A stretch of 64,000 nt of DNA from Acheta domesticus (GCA_031308135.1 JAHLJT010004567.1:133771060-133835059); one strand, 5' to 3'; positions 21,832 to 34,909 are shown, counted from the first letter of the stretch. The notes: generated by a model from the sequence alone, not told the origin. Numbers and translations: made by a program.

Positions 21832-22472
21832 CTCAGCGGAGCATTTTCTCAAAGCACGTGGTGAGATGCGAGGCACTTTCGCCGCGATTAAACTATCCTG
21901 AGTGGTGTCAGTCCCTTTGAATGTATTCTCGGCACTTCAAAACATTTTTTATTTAATCTTTGCACCGAATCACACACGATTGCGGGGATTTTCGGGTCAA
22001 CAGATCGCCGAAGCTCTTCCTCTGATTGAGGGCTTCGTACTTACTCCTCCTGTTCTGCAATTATCCCTAAAATGAAATGTTACAGGTGATTAGATCAAGT
22101 GATCAGAAAGGCCCACGACTCCCTCGAATTCGATCGTCACTGCTTCCACGGATAACCGAAATATATCGAATTAATGTACCCTTCGGAAAGATTCCCTGCT
22201 TCAAAGAAAATTTAATCATAGCTACACATTTAGAATACTCTCGATATACTAGGTTGTCGGGAGTAACACGCCAACGTGGGTACGTCGCGCTGAGGCGGTC
22301 GCTTCGTCATCAGTGAAAGATAAATTGTTCGTCATAGAAAACAAGGCGTTAGATGTATTTTAATGACACGGAAGAAACCAAAAAGTATACTGACGTCATC
22401 ATTTAACGAAGAAAAAATGACATCTCTAAGTAGAGTGACAATTATTTAATCAACTGATTTAAATCTTTGTTT
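21832..22472. other. Intergenic, no gene seen
   Basis: Short unrecognised frames only (largest 79 codons at 22077-22316). Confidence 0.5.
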
Positions 22473-25066
22473 AAAGGGTCCCCCCCCGATAAGATGGTAA
22501 AAAGTTCCCCTCAACCAAATTACATATGAGTGGTTACACTATACTTCTAACATAAAAATAATATTTTTGAAAGGTTTCTTAGCATCCGTCCTACCACCCA
22601 CACCCCTATACAGCCAAAAACGTGTTTTTTTAATTTCAATTTTTTTCGACAACTTAACACTATTTTATCAGACTGAAAAAAATATGATAAATAAGAACAC
22701 AACTTGGACTATCAGAAAAATATTTTTCAATATTTTCTCAGGCCCAAATTCGAACACAAAAAAAATATTTTCGAAAAAAAATATCAAGAAATATTTTTTA
22801 TTGTGTCTTAGAAGCCTGGAACAGGCTCGAAAAAATATGAAAGGTTCCTCTTTACACACAAATTGTTGTGTATTTTTTTCAGATTTTTCCGATTACTGGG
22901 CTGCAGTTAAAAAAATAAAAACCATTTTCCCGCCTTTAAAGCACCTGGACTTTCAATATTCTTTGAAACGGACTGCAACGGTTCTCTGCATTTATTTTAG
23001 TGTTTATTATACATTTGTATACATTGCTGTATCACCCAATAAAGTTTTGATTTTGGAATATACTTACGAAGTATCATTTTTAAAGCTTTCTAATCGTTTG
23101 CATAAGTAATCGTATGCTACGGAAAGACGATAGTTTTGGCAATTTATAAGAAACAATCGACACAAAACCTTGTAAGTGTGATACTGGTGGATAAAGAATT
23201 ACACCCCATCCTACATCAAACAGATTTTAGAAGAAAAAATAGAAGTTTGCAGATTATGACATGCAAAAAAAGATTATTGCAACACACATTATAATGGTAA
23301 ATAACTCGGAAGCCATGCTTCCTAGGCCTTTTAAACCAGGTTTGCTTGTCTCATGGGGACACGCCTTTTTTTTTTTTTTTTTTTTTTGAGAACAAGTAAA
23401 TTCTAACGCACATGTTTTGGGTGACGGGTAGATGACAAATGGGGAAATGATAAAGACATTTCGTGTGCAGGATAGATGGGGGACAGTGGGGAAGTGAAGG
23501 GGAATATATTAGGCCCCGATTATGTTGTTGGGATGAATTTTTCAAAATACCACTTTCATGATCATCCCATTTTACAATTTTCCATATTAGTTCTTTTGGG
23601 TGCGCCTTTTCCGTAGCACAGATGGACAGAAAAGAGAAGCCAATATCAATGTAAAATTAAATTGAAGGAAAATACTGAAATTATCTTTCACGATAAAATT
23701 AACGGGACTATTTTATTTTCTGCGAATTTTTATCTCAACGCTCAGCAATATTGGAATGAATTCTCTCGCACAGTACCGGTTCTATAATGCCGTAAACTAC
23801 TTTTCGGGGGATGAGCGTTTGCAGTTGGGTGCTACATTAAATCAATTTTCAATTTTCGTACAATTATTATTTACAAAGTGCAGAGTTTTCGCACGTGTAC
23901 AGATTGTACGAGTGTCTCCATATTTATACGTATACAAGAACAAATACTTAGGTAAAGGAAAAGACAACTTTTTCTCTAGTCTGAAACAATCTACAGACGT
24001 GAGACCACAGGCTTCCGCAACCAATGCGTTACTATTTATCTGTCCGGGAGGCGCCGCGTTCTGGGCTCAGTTGTCAACGTTTTAGCTGCTATTCTGTGGC
24101 CTTCCTCCTCAAGCAAGGTCGCACGTGCTTAGGACACGGCAACTGCCGAACTGCCAAGTGGTTGACTACAAATGTCTTGGTTTTTTTTTTAAAAACTATG
24201 ACCCAGCTATTAAAAAAATATGAAAAAAATTCACAAGCATTCTGAGATGAAGTTTGAAGATTATTTTCGTGCCAGTGTCTGTGTTCTAAGACAAGTAAAA
24301 CAGTTCTTGTAAATCTGGGTTTAACCTCTTCCCCTTCATTTTTCCACATGTCCCCCAATTATCCCTCAAATATGACGGAATTATTATTTAATAAACTGCC
24401 AAACACTATTATCTTTCCTTAGCGTATGATATTCTCATACAAATGATTAGAAAGCTTTAAAAATGATACTTCGTAAGTATATTCCAAAATCAAAACTTTA
24501 TTGGGTGATACAGCAATGTATACAAATGTATAATAAACACTAAAATAAATGCAGAGAACCGTTGCAGTCAGTTTCAAAGAATATTGAAAGTCCAGGTGCT
24601 TTAAAGGCGGGAAAATGGTTTTTATTTTTTTAACTGCAGCCCAGTAATCGGAAAAATCTGAAAAAAATACACAACAATTTGTGTGTAAAGAGGAACCTTT
24701 GATATTTTTTCGAGCCTGTTCCAGGCTTCTAAGACACAATAAAAAATATTTCTTGATATTTTTTTTCGAAAATATTTTTTTTGTGTTCGAATTTGGGCCT
24801 GAGAAAATATTGAAAAATATTTTTCTGATAGTCCAAGTTGTGTTCTTATTTATCATATTTTTTTCAGTCTGATAAAATAGTGTTAAGTTGTCGAAAAAAA
24901 TTGAAATTAAAAAAACACGTTTTTGGCTGTATAGGGGTGTGGGTGGTAGGACGGAGGCTAAGAAACCTTTCAAAAATATTATTTTTATGTTAGAAGTATA
25001 GTGTAAGCACTCATATGTAATTTGGTTGAGGGGAACTTTTTACCATCTTATCGGGGGGGACCCTTT
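22473..25066. repeat. 2.6-kb foldback structure with ~675-bp inverted arms
   Basis: The left arm is 22473-~23147 and the right arm ~24389-25066, reverse complements at high identity over about 675 bp. The outer ends read aaagggtcc followed by 8 C (left) or 7 G on the opposite strand (right). The ~1.24-kb spacer contains a run of 22 T at 23366-23387 and, at about 24170-24330, a third, more diverged partial copy in the same orientation as the right arm. Each arm holds a similar ~180-codon frame of Lys/Phe/Ile-rich composition matching no family I know. The arms resemble long inverted termini of a foldback-type element, but I saw no convincing target duplication. Confidence 0.85.
22567..23109 (+). 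other. Open frame in left foldback arm, probably not a gene
   Basis: About 180 codons with no recognised domain, dominated by Lys, Phe, Ile and Asn because the DNA has many A and T runs. The mirror-image frame on the minus strand (24973-24419) has a few amino-acid replacements among very few total differences, so there is no sign of purifying selection. The frame starts with TTG, not ATG. I keep it listed only because the same frame is open in both arms. Confidence 0.25.
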
Positions 25067-25069
25067 CCC

Positions 25070-25983
25070 CTAGTCGTGCCAATACGTCGCATTTGCTACC
25101 AAATCGATTTAAATATAATGCAATCGAGCCTCTTAACAGATACCAATTCTAAAGATCCTTCTCCATCGGCATCCATTCACTGCGACCAGTTCATATTATA
25201 TTCCCCCTAAAAGTGACCGGCCTTCCATAGAAGGCAAGAAAGCAGCCAATCTTCAATTGTTCTTTAGCTACAAAATTGGGAATTGGAGCATGAACTATAG
25301 TAGACTCGCAACGGGCTTCTTCGAAGCACGGTTGCCAGAATGGGGATTTAAAACAGGGTCTTTTTTACATTGGGAGAGAAAAATTGGCAAAATACTAGAC
25401 CCAAATTTGGAATTTGTTAAATCATTAAATTTTAAAATTTAATGTTGTATTAACAAACAGGAATGTAATGTAGCGAAATGGAATATGTATGATTAATATA
25501 ACACTTAAATGGTGAACTTGGTCTGAAATTTTTATAACATGAATGAAGACACTTGAAGTCAAAGTATGGCTTCAATTCGAACTACACATGTACATGAGAA
25601 AAAGTAGTATGATCATCTACTTTGTTGCGCGTTAGTGGATATCCATTCTTGATAAAACACAAATACTAGGTGCTTTGTAGCATTATCAAGATTTTCAATT
25701 TCGTTTTAGGTGCGTAATAAGGAAAATTGCTGACATTTTTTAATTTTTTTAAAACTGCAATGTGCTTGTAGGGGAATTTTATACGGCATTCGAGGGAGAA
25801 GCTAATAAGTCACTTAGCAATTCTGCTTCGAAGAATATCTTTTAACAAAGAGCTGCGAGATCAAAATAAGTTATAGATGCGGTCAGCCCTGGTCCAGAGC
25901 AGATCTCCAAAAAGAAAGTTTACCCGCGCTTCCCAGCTAATGGCATCCTTCGTTGTACCCAACAATGTTTCATACAAACAGGT
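25070..25983. other. Intergenic, no gene seen
   Basis: AT-rich with short unrecognised frames. Confidence 0.55.
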
Positions 25984-25991
25984 ATATTGAG

Positions 25992-26255
25992 ACTGGGGCG
26001 GATCCAGCCGATTATTTTTTTTGGGGGGGGGGTCGTAGATTTCGTAGATTTCTGTTAAATAATAAACATATTTGTTATTATATTGAATATTATTTATATA
26101 CTGTAGATACGATACTACACAATATTATTGTTTAAATAATTTCATAATCCGAATATAAATAAATATTTAAATCAATAGTGCCAAATAAAGGAAGATAAAC
26201 GAAAACTCTTGGCCTTTTGGGAGGGGGAATGGCCACTAGACATGGATCTGCTAGT
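25992..26255. mobile_element. Possible hAT-like miniature element, 264 bp
   Basis: The left end actggggcggatcca matches the opposite-strand right end actagcagatccatg. G-runs lie just inside both ends (ggggggggg left, gggaggggg right). Flanks are atattgag (25984-25991) and gtgttgag (26256-26263), 6 of 8 matching. The core is AT-rich and non-coding. Confidence 0.45.
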
Positions 26256-26263
26256 GTGTTGAG

Positions 26264-27030
26264 AAATGTCTTTAAATGGGAGTTTCAAAAGTGCAGAAAT
26301 GCAGATTTTTCCTTTCGAAAGAATTTGCATTAATCACCAACACTGAATCGCAAAATGTCAGTTTGGACACACGGGCATAATGTTACTTTGGCAAACTAAT
26401 GAAACATTCACAAACCATCTACCACCCTTATTCTTCAGGAAAACTTTCAACAGAATCGTGGAGAGGAATTTAAAATGCATGTGGTAAGACAGCAAGTGTA
26501 AGAGAAAGCTATTCCAGGCAAACGTTAACCACGTTTCTAAAGAGAAAAAAGAAAAACAATATCACAGTGACCTTAATAATCATTTCCCGAATAATACGAG
26601 GGCAGCGCGCCTTGCGTCGCAAGATTGAACGCAAAGGCGAATGAACGTTTGCTTCCTCGGTGGCTGCAGTGGAAGATTCGAGAGTTTATTGCGGTCGGAA
26701 AGGAAGCTGTATCGACTCCGAAAGGCCAGCCTCTGCCGAATGCAATAAGTCAGGGGCCCGCGGCGAGACATTTGTAGCCAATTCTGTCCGAGATCAGACT
26801 AGAAGTGATGTGGGATGGAATAGGAAAGTCCTAACAGTAACAAAAGTGGGAGTGAATGAAGAATCAAGAGAGAAACTTTTCCCATCTTCTGACTGGCTTT
26901 CATTTGCACTGTTTCCACATTTGCACATTAAATGGTTAAAATTGTCAGATTTAGTTTGTTGAACAAATAATTAATTGTCAAATTCTGCTAACCAAATAAT
27001 TTATTTTAAGAAGAATATAAATAAGAAAAC
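26264..27030. other. Intergenic, no gene seen
   Basis: The 100-codon frame at 26660-26962 has no recognised domain or splice context. Confidence 0.5.
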
Positions 27031-27032
27031 TT

Positions 27033-27096
27033 CAGAACTCGTTTCCGAAAAAAGTCATCGTTTAACTTTAGAACTCGTTTCTAAACATCATCGTTT
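27033..27096. repeat. ~33-bp tandem duplication
   Basis: Two copies of an agaactcgtttc ... catcgttt block lie immediately before the SINE tail at 27097. Confidence 0.6.
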
Positions 27097-27167
27097 TGAT
27101 TGATTGTTCGTGATTCCGGTCGCGCCAACTAATAAGGCAATTATTCCCGTATGTGTAGTGCATGTTC
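27097..27167 (-). mobile_element. SINE family A, 3'-end fragment
   Basis: Begins with the tgattgattg tail, then the diagnostic gtgattccgg and cgcgccaacta segments and the tgtgtagtgcatgtt block, then stops. Only the last ~70 bp of the family is present, as in 5'-truncated retrotransposition. Confidence 0.8.
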
Positions 27168-27169
27168 CA

Positions 27170-28500
27170 TTATTGTGCAAGTATTGTATTAACAAAATAT
27201 CACTAGTAGAAATGTGCGTTTCTGGGACCAAGTTTATTGAGCCATGTCTGTACTACGTAGAGGCCCTGACAAAACGCTGGGTTTGCAAATTGGGCTTCAA
27301 AATCACGTAACCTTGAAAGCGAAAGAAGGACGTTTTGCGGTTGCAGCGAAGAAAATGTAAAGAGCTTACCTACAACACTGAATATGAATCATTTCTTATC
27401 TGTAGCAGATAGTGAAATTTTTTCATCTTCTCTTTTGTGTTGATTGCAACCATACTGACCCTTACATTTAGATCTATTACATATAAATCAAATACGAAGC
27501 ACTTCGTTTATCGAATGTTAAAAAATGTCACTAACTTGAATGATACCGATGACAAAACCCAGAAACACAGATTAGAAATTGCACTCACAGAATGCACGTA
27601 ATACATGAGATCAACACCCATGACCCTTATTACAACAATGTGGGTTGTGTTCCGTGAGGACAAGATCATTAATTATTTAGATACTTTATTTATACGTCCT
27701 TGCTGTGTTAAACCATTACTTCTACTAGACCTTCTATAAATTGTAAAAAAGATAAATTTACATAAGTAAACGTAACGGTTAAATTAATTTATCGCGCTCG
27801 AGAGCAAATGCATTTTAAAATAGACGTCTACAAAATGTTTCCTGATGCGGATAATTTCAAAACAAAGCACCAATGAACATACAGAATTTTTGAAAATTGC
27901 TTTTGGACCAACGAATGTCAATGGCGTCAAGATACGATAAACCCTGAGTGATATTTTGTTCTTTCGAATTTGTAAGCGTATATCCGCTATCGAAGAAATT
28001 AACGCACACCATAGTTACTAAACTTTCGATGTGCTGGACTAGAGGTCATCAGCTTGGGCTATAAAGGAGTAAACTTTCAAATGCGATGATCTTGAGGAAA
28101 TGGCGAATTTTACACAGTTAATAACACCTGCGTGACTGTATATATCAAGTCCCGTTAACTTGGCGTTTAAAGCATCACATGCTACCTTTTGGATACATTA
28201 TCATGGAGCAACAAAATGTTTTCAGCATATTCAGGAAAACAATACATTCTATCGTAGAGCCGGTCAGTAATCTCTGCCTCATCATACCACCATTAAAATC
28301 TTTGATAATTTCAAAACGATGGCGATTGCCAATTTACTTGCCTCGGTTAGGGTATCATCATAGATAACAGAAACTCAACCTCGCTCATTCGAAGGCACTT
28401 TTAAATCCCGCGATATACCGAGGTGGAATTCGGAGAAATTCCAGCCTTACAGTAATAGGGACAAGCCTCGAACACGGCTGCTTAAAATTGAAACAAGCAG
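27170..28500. other. Intergenic, no gene seen
   Basis: AT-rich, only short unrecognised frames. Confidence 0.55.
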
Positions 28501-29510
28501 GTACTACAGGTGAAGTTTACTTTGGCGGCCCGCAGAGCGCGCAATGCAAAATTGAAGAAGCTGCGCGAGTGAGGTCGCGAGAGGAGTAAGGGGAGCTAAA
28601 CGCGCCTGCAGCCGTGAGGTGGTTAGCGGGCGCGGGGAAAGAGCACCTGGAAGAGGGCTCCGAGGCCCCAGAGATGCTGTCGACACCGCACAGACGGCCG
28701 CCATCCGTTAGGATTAGGACTCGTGCAGGCGCCCACGCAGGTGGCAGATGAGGAGGTGGAGAAAATGGACGTAGAGCAGAAGAAATGGAAAGGAGTGGGA
28801 AATGGAGCTGGAGTAGAAAAAGTAGGAAAGAATGGGAATATGAAGTGGAGAAGAAAAAATAGGGAGGAATGGGAAATGGAGGTGAAGTAGAAGAAATGGA
28901 GTGGAGAAAGAAATGAAGGTGTCAGTACAATAAATCGAAGGGAGTGGTAAATGGACGTCGAATAGAATTAATGAAAAGGAGTGGGAAATGGAGTTGGAGT
29001 GCACGGAAAAGAGAAGATGGAAAAATGGAGGTTGAATAGAAGAAATGGCGAGGAGATGAAAATGGAGTTAGAGAAGAAGAAATGGACGGGAGGGGGAAAT
29101 AGAGGTGGAGTGTAAAAAATGGAGAGGAGGGGGAAATGGAGGCGGTGGAAGGGGAAATGTACCCAGAGGAGGAAATGAAGGAGGACGAGTAAATGGAAGT
29201 AACGGAAGATAAAATGGAATGAAAGTGGAGATGTGGAAAGATAGAGAGGTTGAGCAAATGGAGAAAGAAATGAATGTGGAGAAAGAAAAAAAACGAAGGA
29301 AGAGAAGGAAATAGAAATGCAGCCGGGGGTGGAATGGAGGTAAAAAAATAAATAGAGTTGGAAGGGATGGTGAAGATAAAAAAAAGATGATCGAAATGAA
29401 TGTGGAAGAGGCAAAGAAAATTTAAGTGGAGAAAGAGGAGGAAATGGAGATTAAATAGGAAGAAGGAATGGAGATGAAGGAGGAAATATAATGGAGAAGC
29501 TATGATGATG
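28500..29510. repeat. ~750-bp purine tract with irregular gaaatggag repeats
   Basis: After a short CpG-rich part (28500-28740) the + strand is almost all purine. A loose ~25-30-bp repeat contains gaaatgga, ggtggag and gaagaaatgg. The minus strand therefore reads as long Phe/Ser/Leu/His-rich open frames (up to 207 codons), which are compositional artefacts. Confidence 0.85.
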
Positions 29511-29700
29511 AAGGAAATGTCGGACAATGTTTTCTCACACGCCATCGAATTTGGCCAAAAAAATTAGTATGTCTATAAGTTTTAATATAAAAATTACTAG
29601 GAAGACAGTTATAAATCAGACTTTTCCATGGTTTCCTACCTATATGTTATTTTGAATGACAAACGCGCCGAAAGAAACTTACAGCCGAGTTAATCATAAA

Positions 29701-29715
29701 AGTAATAATAGTATT

Positions 29716-29747
<32 letters not shown>
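29701..29747. repeat. (AAT)n microsatellite
   Basis: Trinucleotide aat/taa run, about 10 clean copies with imperfect leading copies. Confidence 0.9.
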
Positions 29748-29749
29748 GC

Positions 29750-31360
29750 ATAAAGTCGATTTAGAAAACAATTATGCTTGTTATTTAATACCACAAAGCG
29801 CTTTTCTAATATTTAAAACCCTTTGGCTGCAGTTTTGCGAACATTTGAAAGCTCACTTTTCAGTATACTCGTATATTTCAGAATATCAAAAAAAAATTTA
29901 ACTTTAATCCTAAAATATGCCATCTGCCAGCCTTTTTATTTTAACTGAAGGGAAATAGTAGTAATTGTCACAAATTAATATTTTACAGATACGTTTTTCT
30001 AAATATCAAACTGGCACTGCTTTTTATCAAAGCTTAATTTTTAATAATTTCGTTTTTCAAAATCTATTTAACTTACGCTTCTGACCTTTATTATGTATAC
30101 ATCAGAACTTTCTCCCACTTTTCTTCGTGGGTTTCATATTGAAGTGACGTCTTTACCACTTTTATATTTTGGCAATGCAGGAGGTGGACGGAGTAGAAGA
30201 AGTAGGAAAAGCGCATTGGAGACGGTAGCTCAAGCAGACGGTAGAAGGTGAGTGGAAGTGACGGAGATGTGATACGGCGAATAGCGAGAGTTACCGTACG
30301 AGAAAATACGCCAACTTTCATCCCCTCACCCACGCCCCTCCAACCCGTATCTCCGCCGTAGAATTTCCTCACGGAGCACAAGCGTTTCACAACCCAGGTA
30401 TCTTTATTCTATTATGCATTTGTATTTGTATGCGTGAGGTCGTTTCGCGTTTTCAAGAAGAAAACGTTTGTACATCAACTGTAGACTTTATTAACGAATT
30501 CTTAATGCCCATGCGTGCAGTACGTATCGTTCGGTAACACGGCAAAAGAAATCATGTACGTTTATTGACTGATAACAATACAGTCGTTTATAATTATGAT
30601 CAGAGATATATCTTATGCAGAGAAGTATAACTACGAAATCAAAAACTTCAGACTTCATTATCCACATTGTACACAAAAAGCAAAGCCGCAAAATCGGTAG
30701 TGCTGTACTTAGTCCTGTGTTCAAAACTGGAACGCGTAAATTTTTAATCATTTTCAATTATGCATCGTTCTGAATTGCTGTCAGAGCTGTGTGATGAGGT
30801 CGAAATATGTAACATCTAATGCATCAGTCATCTACGCTAATTCCGTGTCACCTCTGTTGACAATTGATCCAGTCTCGTGTTAAAGGATGCAAAATGTCAA
30901 ACTCCAGTGTGGTAAGTACTTGTTTTATGAGTGATTTCGCGCTGGCGTTTCATGTTGGCGTTTTTTAATGATCGCCGGAAAATAATTTATTTTTATTTTC
31001 TCGTGTATTTAAAAAATGTAGTTCGGTTTTGATGCTAAATGAGAAACATAGAAAATAATGTATACGTTGAACGTTTATTATCTGAAAACGTTTTCGCACC
31101 GAACATCAAAATCATGTAAATAGGTACAGCACACCACGCCATAATTTGAGCCCTCTGAATGCTACAATCCTTGTGAAATCCGATGTACGATGCGCATATG
31201 TCCAGTTGTCTGGGTAATTTCGGCTTGCTTCTACCTCTAACAAGCTGGTCAGCGAAACAGTGTACGCTTTCGTTCAAAGGAACGATAACCATAGTATTTT
31301 CATCCTCAATCTGCTAAATTTTAACTTCCGAAAATTGAGTAAAATTACGTATTTCTTCTT
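29750..31360. other. Intergenic, no gene seen
   Basis: AT-rich. The 99-codon minus frame at 30390-30091 overlaps a short purine-rich patch (30180-30280) and shows no recognised domain. Confidence 0.55.
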
Positions 31361-31425
31361 TTCCTTCTCCTCCTCCACCCCCTCCTCCTTCTTCTTCTTC
31401 TTCTTCTACTGCTGCTGCTTCCGTT
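31355..31425. repeat. CTC/CTT/CTG compound microsatellite
   Basis: Pyrimidine triplets (ctcctc, then cttctt runs) are followed by ctgctgctg. A similar short cttcttc run is at about 31515-31530. Confidence 0.85.
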
Positions 31426-31429
31426 TCAG

Positions 31430-33830
31430 CCGTACGTAGGTGGTCCACATAGAAAGCACGGAAAGCTACCAAAAGAGCAGTGTCATTCCTTTATTGTAAG
31501 CATCATTTGTTTTTTCTTCTTCTTTTTCATCAGATCAAGGAGCTCGTCATTAGGAATTCTTAAAATTAAGAGAATGTGTAACACTCGAAAGTTCCTTTCG
31601 CTTGCTAAAGTGTCACACAGTGCGGGCTCCTAGTAGTCGTGGCGTCGCACTTCTGCATCATTGGACTTCAGCGGGGTTTCGTTTCCTTCCGTTCTTTCGG
31701 TTCTTCGTGTTCTTTAGAACACCAGAAGGTTTCTACACTCATTTATTTCACCAAGCTTCTTTGTTTAGGGAAAAGGCAGTGCTAGAAGCTATTTGTCTCT
31801 TCGGTGGTCGTTTGCGAGTTCACACTTCCTTCCGTTTCGTTATTCTCTCTCTTATCTTCTCTCAACCTTCAAATTTACTTCACTTTCATCCACTTCCTAC
31901 TTTCTAGGTCAGCATCTATCAATAATGTCTAATGTGTCTTACTTCCATTATTTCAGTCTATTTACTCAAAAAATTGACAAGACATATTTAATAGGCCTTA
32001 TTCACGTAACGCAGTTGATAGCATTTTCAAAAAAAAATACAATCGGTCATAATATGTTCATACATTCAGATTGACTTCACAGATGTACTTCAAAAGAGCG
32101 GCCAAAGTAACATGTCTTTACGCAACAAAAAATTCCTGTGATCACAGTAATACGCTGGTTCCTGAAAAAGAAAATAATCACTTTCTTTTCAATACATTTG
32201 CTTCAACCCAGTATTGATTACTGCAAGAAAATGTGTGAAAAGTTAGCACTATTAACATATCAAAATAAAGAATTATTACTATTTCGACATTTCGTTTTGA
32301 AATAAAATTGCATATACCAAAACTAAGAAATAAGTCGTTTCATGCATATTGGTTCATTCGTTTCTAAAGTTCGAAAATTTTTAAATTGCGTTCGACACTC
32401 GACAACATAGCTAGTTTGAAAGTCATTCATTATATGAAAAGTTTCTCGTTGGTTTTTCTGTTGTGTCAATACACGTAAATTGAGTGCTTATTGAAGTTGA
32501 TTACTGCAAAAACACCGAGGAGTCCTATCTAAATTACATCCGCAATACAAAATAACAAAATCCATAGCTTCCGCATCAACTGTAAATAGAAATAACGAGA
32601 AAATTACGGCAATCTATAAAAGGGCGCAAATGTTACAAATATAGACATGTATATTCCAATAGTGTTACATTTTAATACCACTACTCATAACAAATGAATT
32701 TGATCATAATGAATAAATTAATAACAATTCTGGACATCCCGAATAATTACAAAACGTTCATTTTGTAATAAACCGGAATGGAGTGGAAGTCGAGCACACA
32801 TCGTCTCCTGTATTATTTCAGTAGTATACCTTTGGGTTCCGGCTCTCACACGCAACCAATGTTTATAAATGAGGGCTCTAAAGAAGCAGTATTTCACGGA
32901 GACTTGACGAATTCCACTTTGACTTTGAAAATATGGATGATTTCTTAAAAAAAAACGCATCGAAATATTCATGTAAAATGCAACCCGCATCACATGTCAA
33001 CATATATCGGCAAATAACTCGTAAACAAACCATTTTAGAGCCAAACGCCTCAAAGAAACGTTTTTCACACCATAATTTACAAGATAAGACTTTTCCGATC
33101 CATTCAATTAACTTTTCGGTTCCACGCTTCAATACTATCAAGGCCACCACAATATTTCAGCCCTTCCTGCTGGTAGCAATTTTTTTGGCGACACGCTTAG
33201 AAGGCTTAGATTCGACTATCTTTATTTACGCTTTCTGTTAACACCGTAGTTTGTGCAGTCTGACGAGGTTTATAAGATTTGCTCTCCAGCAACAACAAGA
33301 AGTACTGTTATAGTTACTTGATACCTGTAAAGATTGTTTCTTTGCGTGTAGTGAAACCAATCAATTAACATTTTACCGGTGTCTGTAAGTGCTGTGCACC
33401 TAATTGAGGATGGGTGTGGGTGCACAGAGAAGAGTGAAGACTGGGTGGTTAACCTGTACCAGTATTTTCGTTATCATTCGATGAAATTTTAAAGCCAGCG
33501 GGTTCAGACACGTAGCTTCTCAAAAGTAAAAAGCTTTTCTAATATTTTTGTGACTCACGGGAAGCTAAAAGCTAGCTGTCAAAGAATATTGAATAATTAC
33601 TTCAAATGTTGTCTTTAAGGAAGTGCTGTGAATTCTTCCAAGAAAACTCTCCATGATACTGAATAAATATTTATTGAGAATTTATTTTAAACATCAATTG
33701 CAGTGTTTTTTATTTTATTTGATATTGTGTTAGTACATTGCAAGTTACCTTGATATATTTTTAAACAAATAAACACGTTCCGTTAATTACTTCCTCTCTT
33801 AAAATGTAAATATAAGGATATGGATCTAAC
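31430..33830. other. Intergenic, no gene seen
   Basis: Frames of 90-102 codons at 31602, 31793, 32933 (+) and 32718, 32878 (-) were read; none contains a recognisable domain. The + and - frames around 32900-33150 are mutual shadows. Confidence 0.5.
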
Positions 33831-33837
33831 ATAGGGT

Positions 33838-33983
33838 CTAACATGTAAGAGTTCTCGCACGGGTACGCGGAGGTAGTAGGGGAAAACTTGTGTGTGTCAC
33901 AACACAAAGAACAAACGTTTTAGGGACAGGGAAAGGGTGGGTTTTAACATGCGAGAGTTCTCGCACGGGTACGCTAGTAGTAA
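33838..33983. repeat. ~39-bp direct repeat, 107 bp apart
   Basis: Both copies (33838-33877 and 33944-33983) carry taacatg, then agagttctcgcacgggtacg. The second contains the self-complementary gcgagagttctcgc. Confidence 0.8.
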
Positions 33984-34199
33984 TATATCGCTTCCATCCC
34001 ACTTCTCACGCACGAAAACGGGTTCACTGAAACGGTTTGGATGTAGCCGCGTTTACCCGCAAGCATCCCCATTTCTACCAGCATATTTCCGCGACATTCC
34101 GCGCTGGCTGAAATGTCGCAGAGCCTCTTCAAAGAGCCTTAACGGGCGCCGCGTTCCTTACGACATTGCGGTGTAAAAAGGAGATGGTGTGGGAGGTGA

Positions 34200-34465
34200 T
34201 GAGAGGGACGGGGGCGAGGAAGTCACTGTGGGATTACGAGGGCGGCAGCCGCTAACGCGCACCCACGTTAATATCCTCTTCGCCCGCGCCCCTTTGCGCC
34301 GACCGCAGCCCTCGCGCCCTCTTCCGCCTCCGCCATGTCGCGCCACGCCCTGCAACCTCAGACGCTGCGCCGCCCAGTACAACTCCCCTGCGCTCTCGCC
34401 CCTCTGAATAGGCGCGTGCGGGGGAGCCGTGGCCCTGGCGGCTTCAGTCCCGTTCCACGACCTCC
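34200..34465. other. CpG-rich stretch, no gene recognised
   Basis: GC-rich lead-in to the 20-bp minisatellite. Frames are short and low-complexity. Confidence 0.45.
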
Positions 34466-34675
34466 AGACCCACGACTCGACCCCCCGTCCCACGAATCGA
34501 CTCTCCGTCCCATGACTCGATTCGCCGTCCCACGACTCGTCTCCCCGTCACACGACTCGTCTCCCCGTCCAACGACTCGACTCTCTGTCCAACGACTCGA
34601 CTCTCTGTCCAACGACTCGACTCTCTGTCCAACGACTCGACTCTCTGTCCAACGACTCGACTCTCCGTCCAACTT
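34466..34675. repeat. 20-bp minisatellite, ~10 copies
   Basis: Unit gactcgactctctgtccaac, cleanest in four to five consecutive copies at 34573-34672, with older variants upstream (gactcgtctccccgtcccac type). Frames on both strands through it show a 20-residue period and are artefacts. Confidence 0.95.
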
Positions 34676-34909
34676 GCACCGCCACACCTCTCTTCATCCC
34701 TTCACTGTTGACCCCCATATCCCGTTACCGACGCCATTCTTTCCGTCCCACCTCATGACGTCCTGTCCACACATCCCTTCTCTCGCCGTCCCTCCTGCAC
34801 ATCTCCACTACCCACGCCCTCTACTCTTGCATGCCTCGTATTCTGCCTCCCTCGGATTCTAACCAGAACTTTCTAACGATACCTGATCTCTTATCTCGAC
34901 GTCATCTCC

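Noticed and set aside
23366..23387. T22 run as the poly(A) tail of a minus-strand retrocopy
   Set aside because: No coding or repeat body recognised beside it and no target duplication found.
32718..33241. Overlapping 90-102-codon frames on both strands
   Set aside because: Opposite-strand shadows of each other; I briefly considered a transposase fragment but found no catalytic motif.
34466..34675. CRISPR-like array
   Set aside because: The 20-bp units are directly adjacent with no unique spacers; a minisatellite in a eukaryotic genome.
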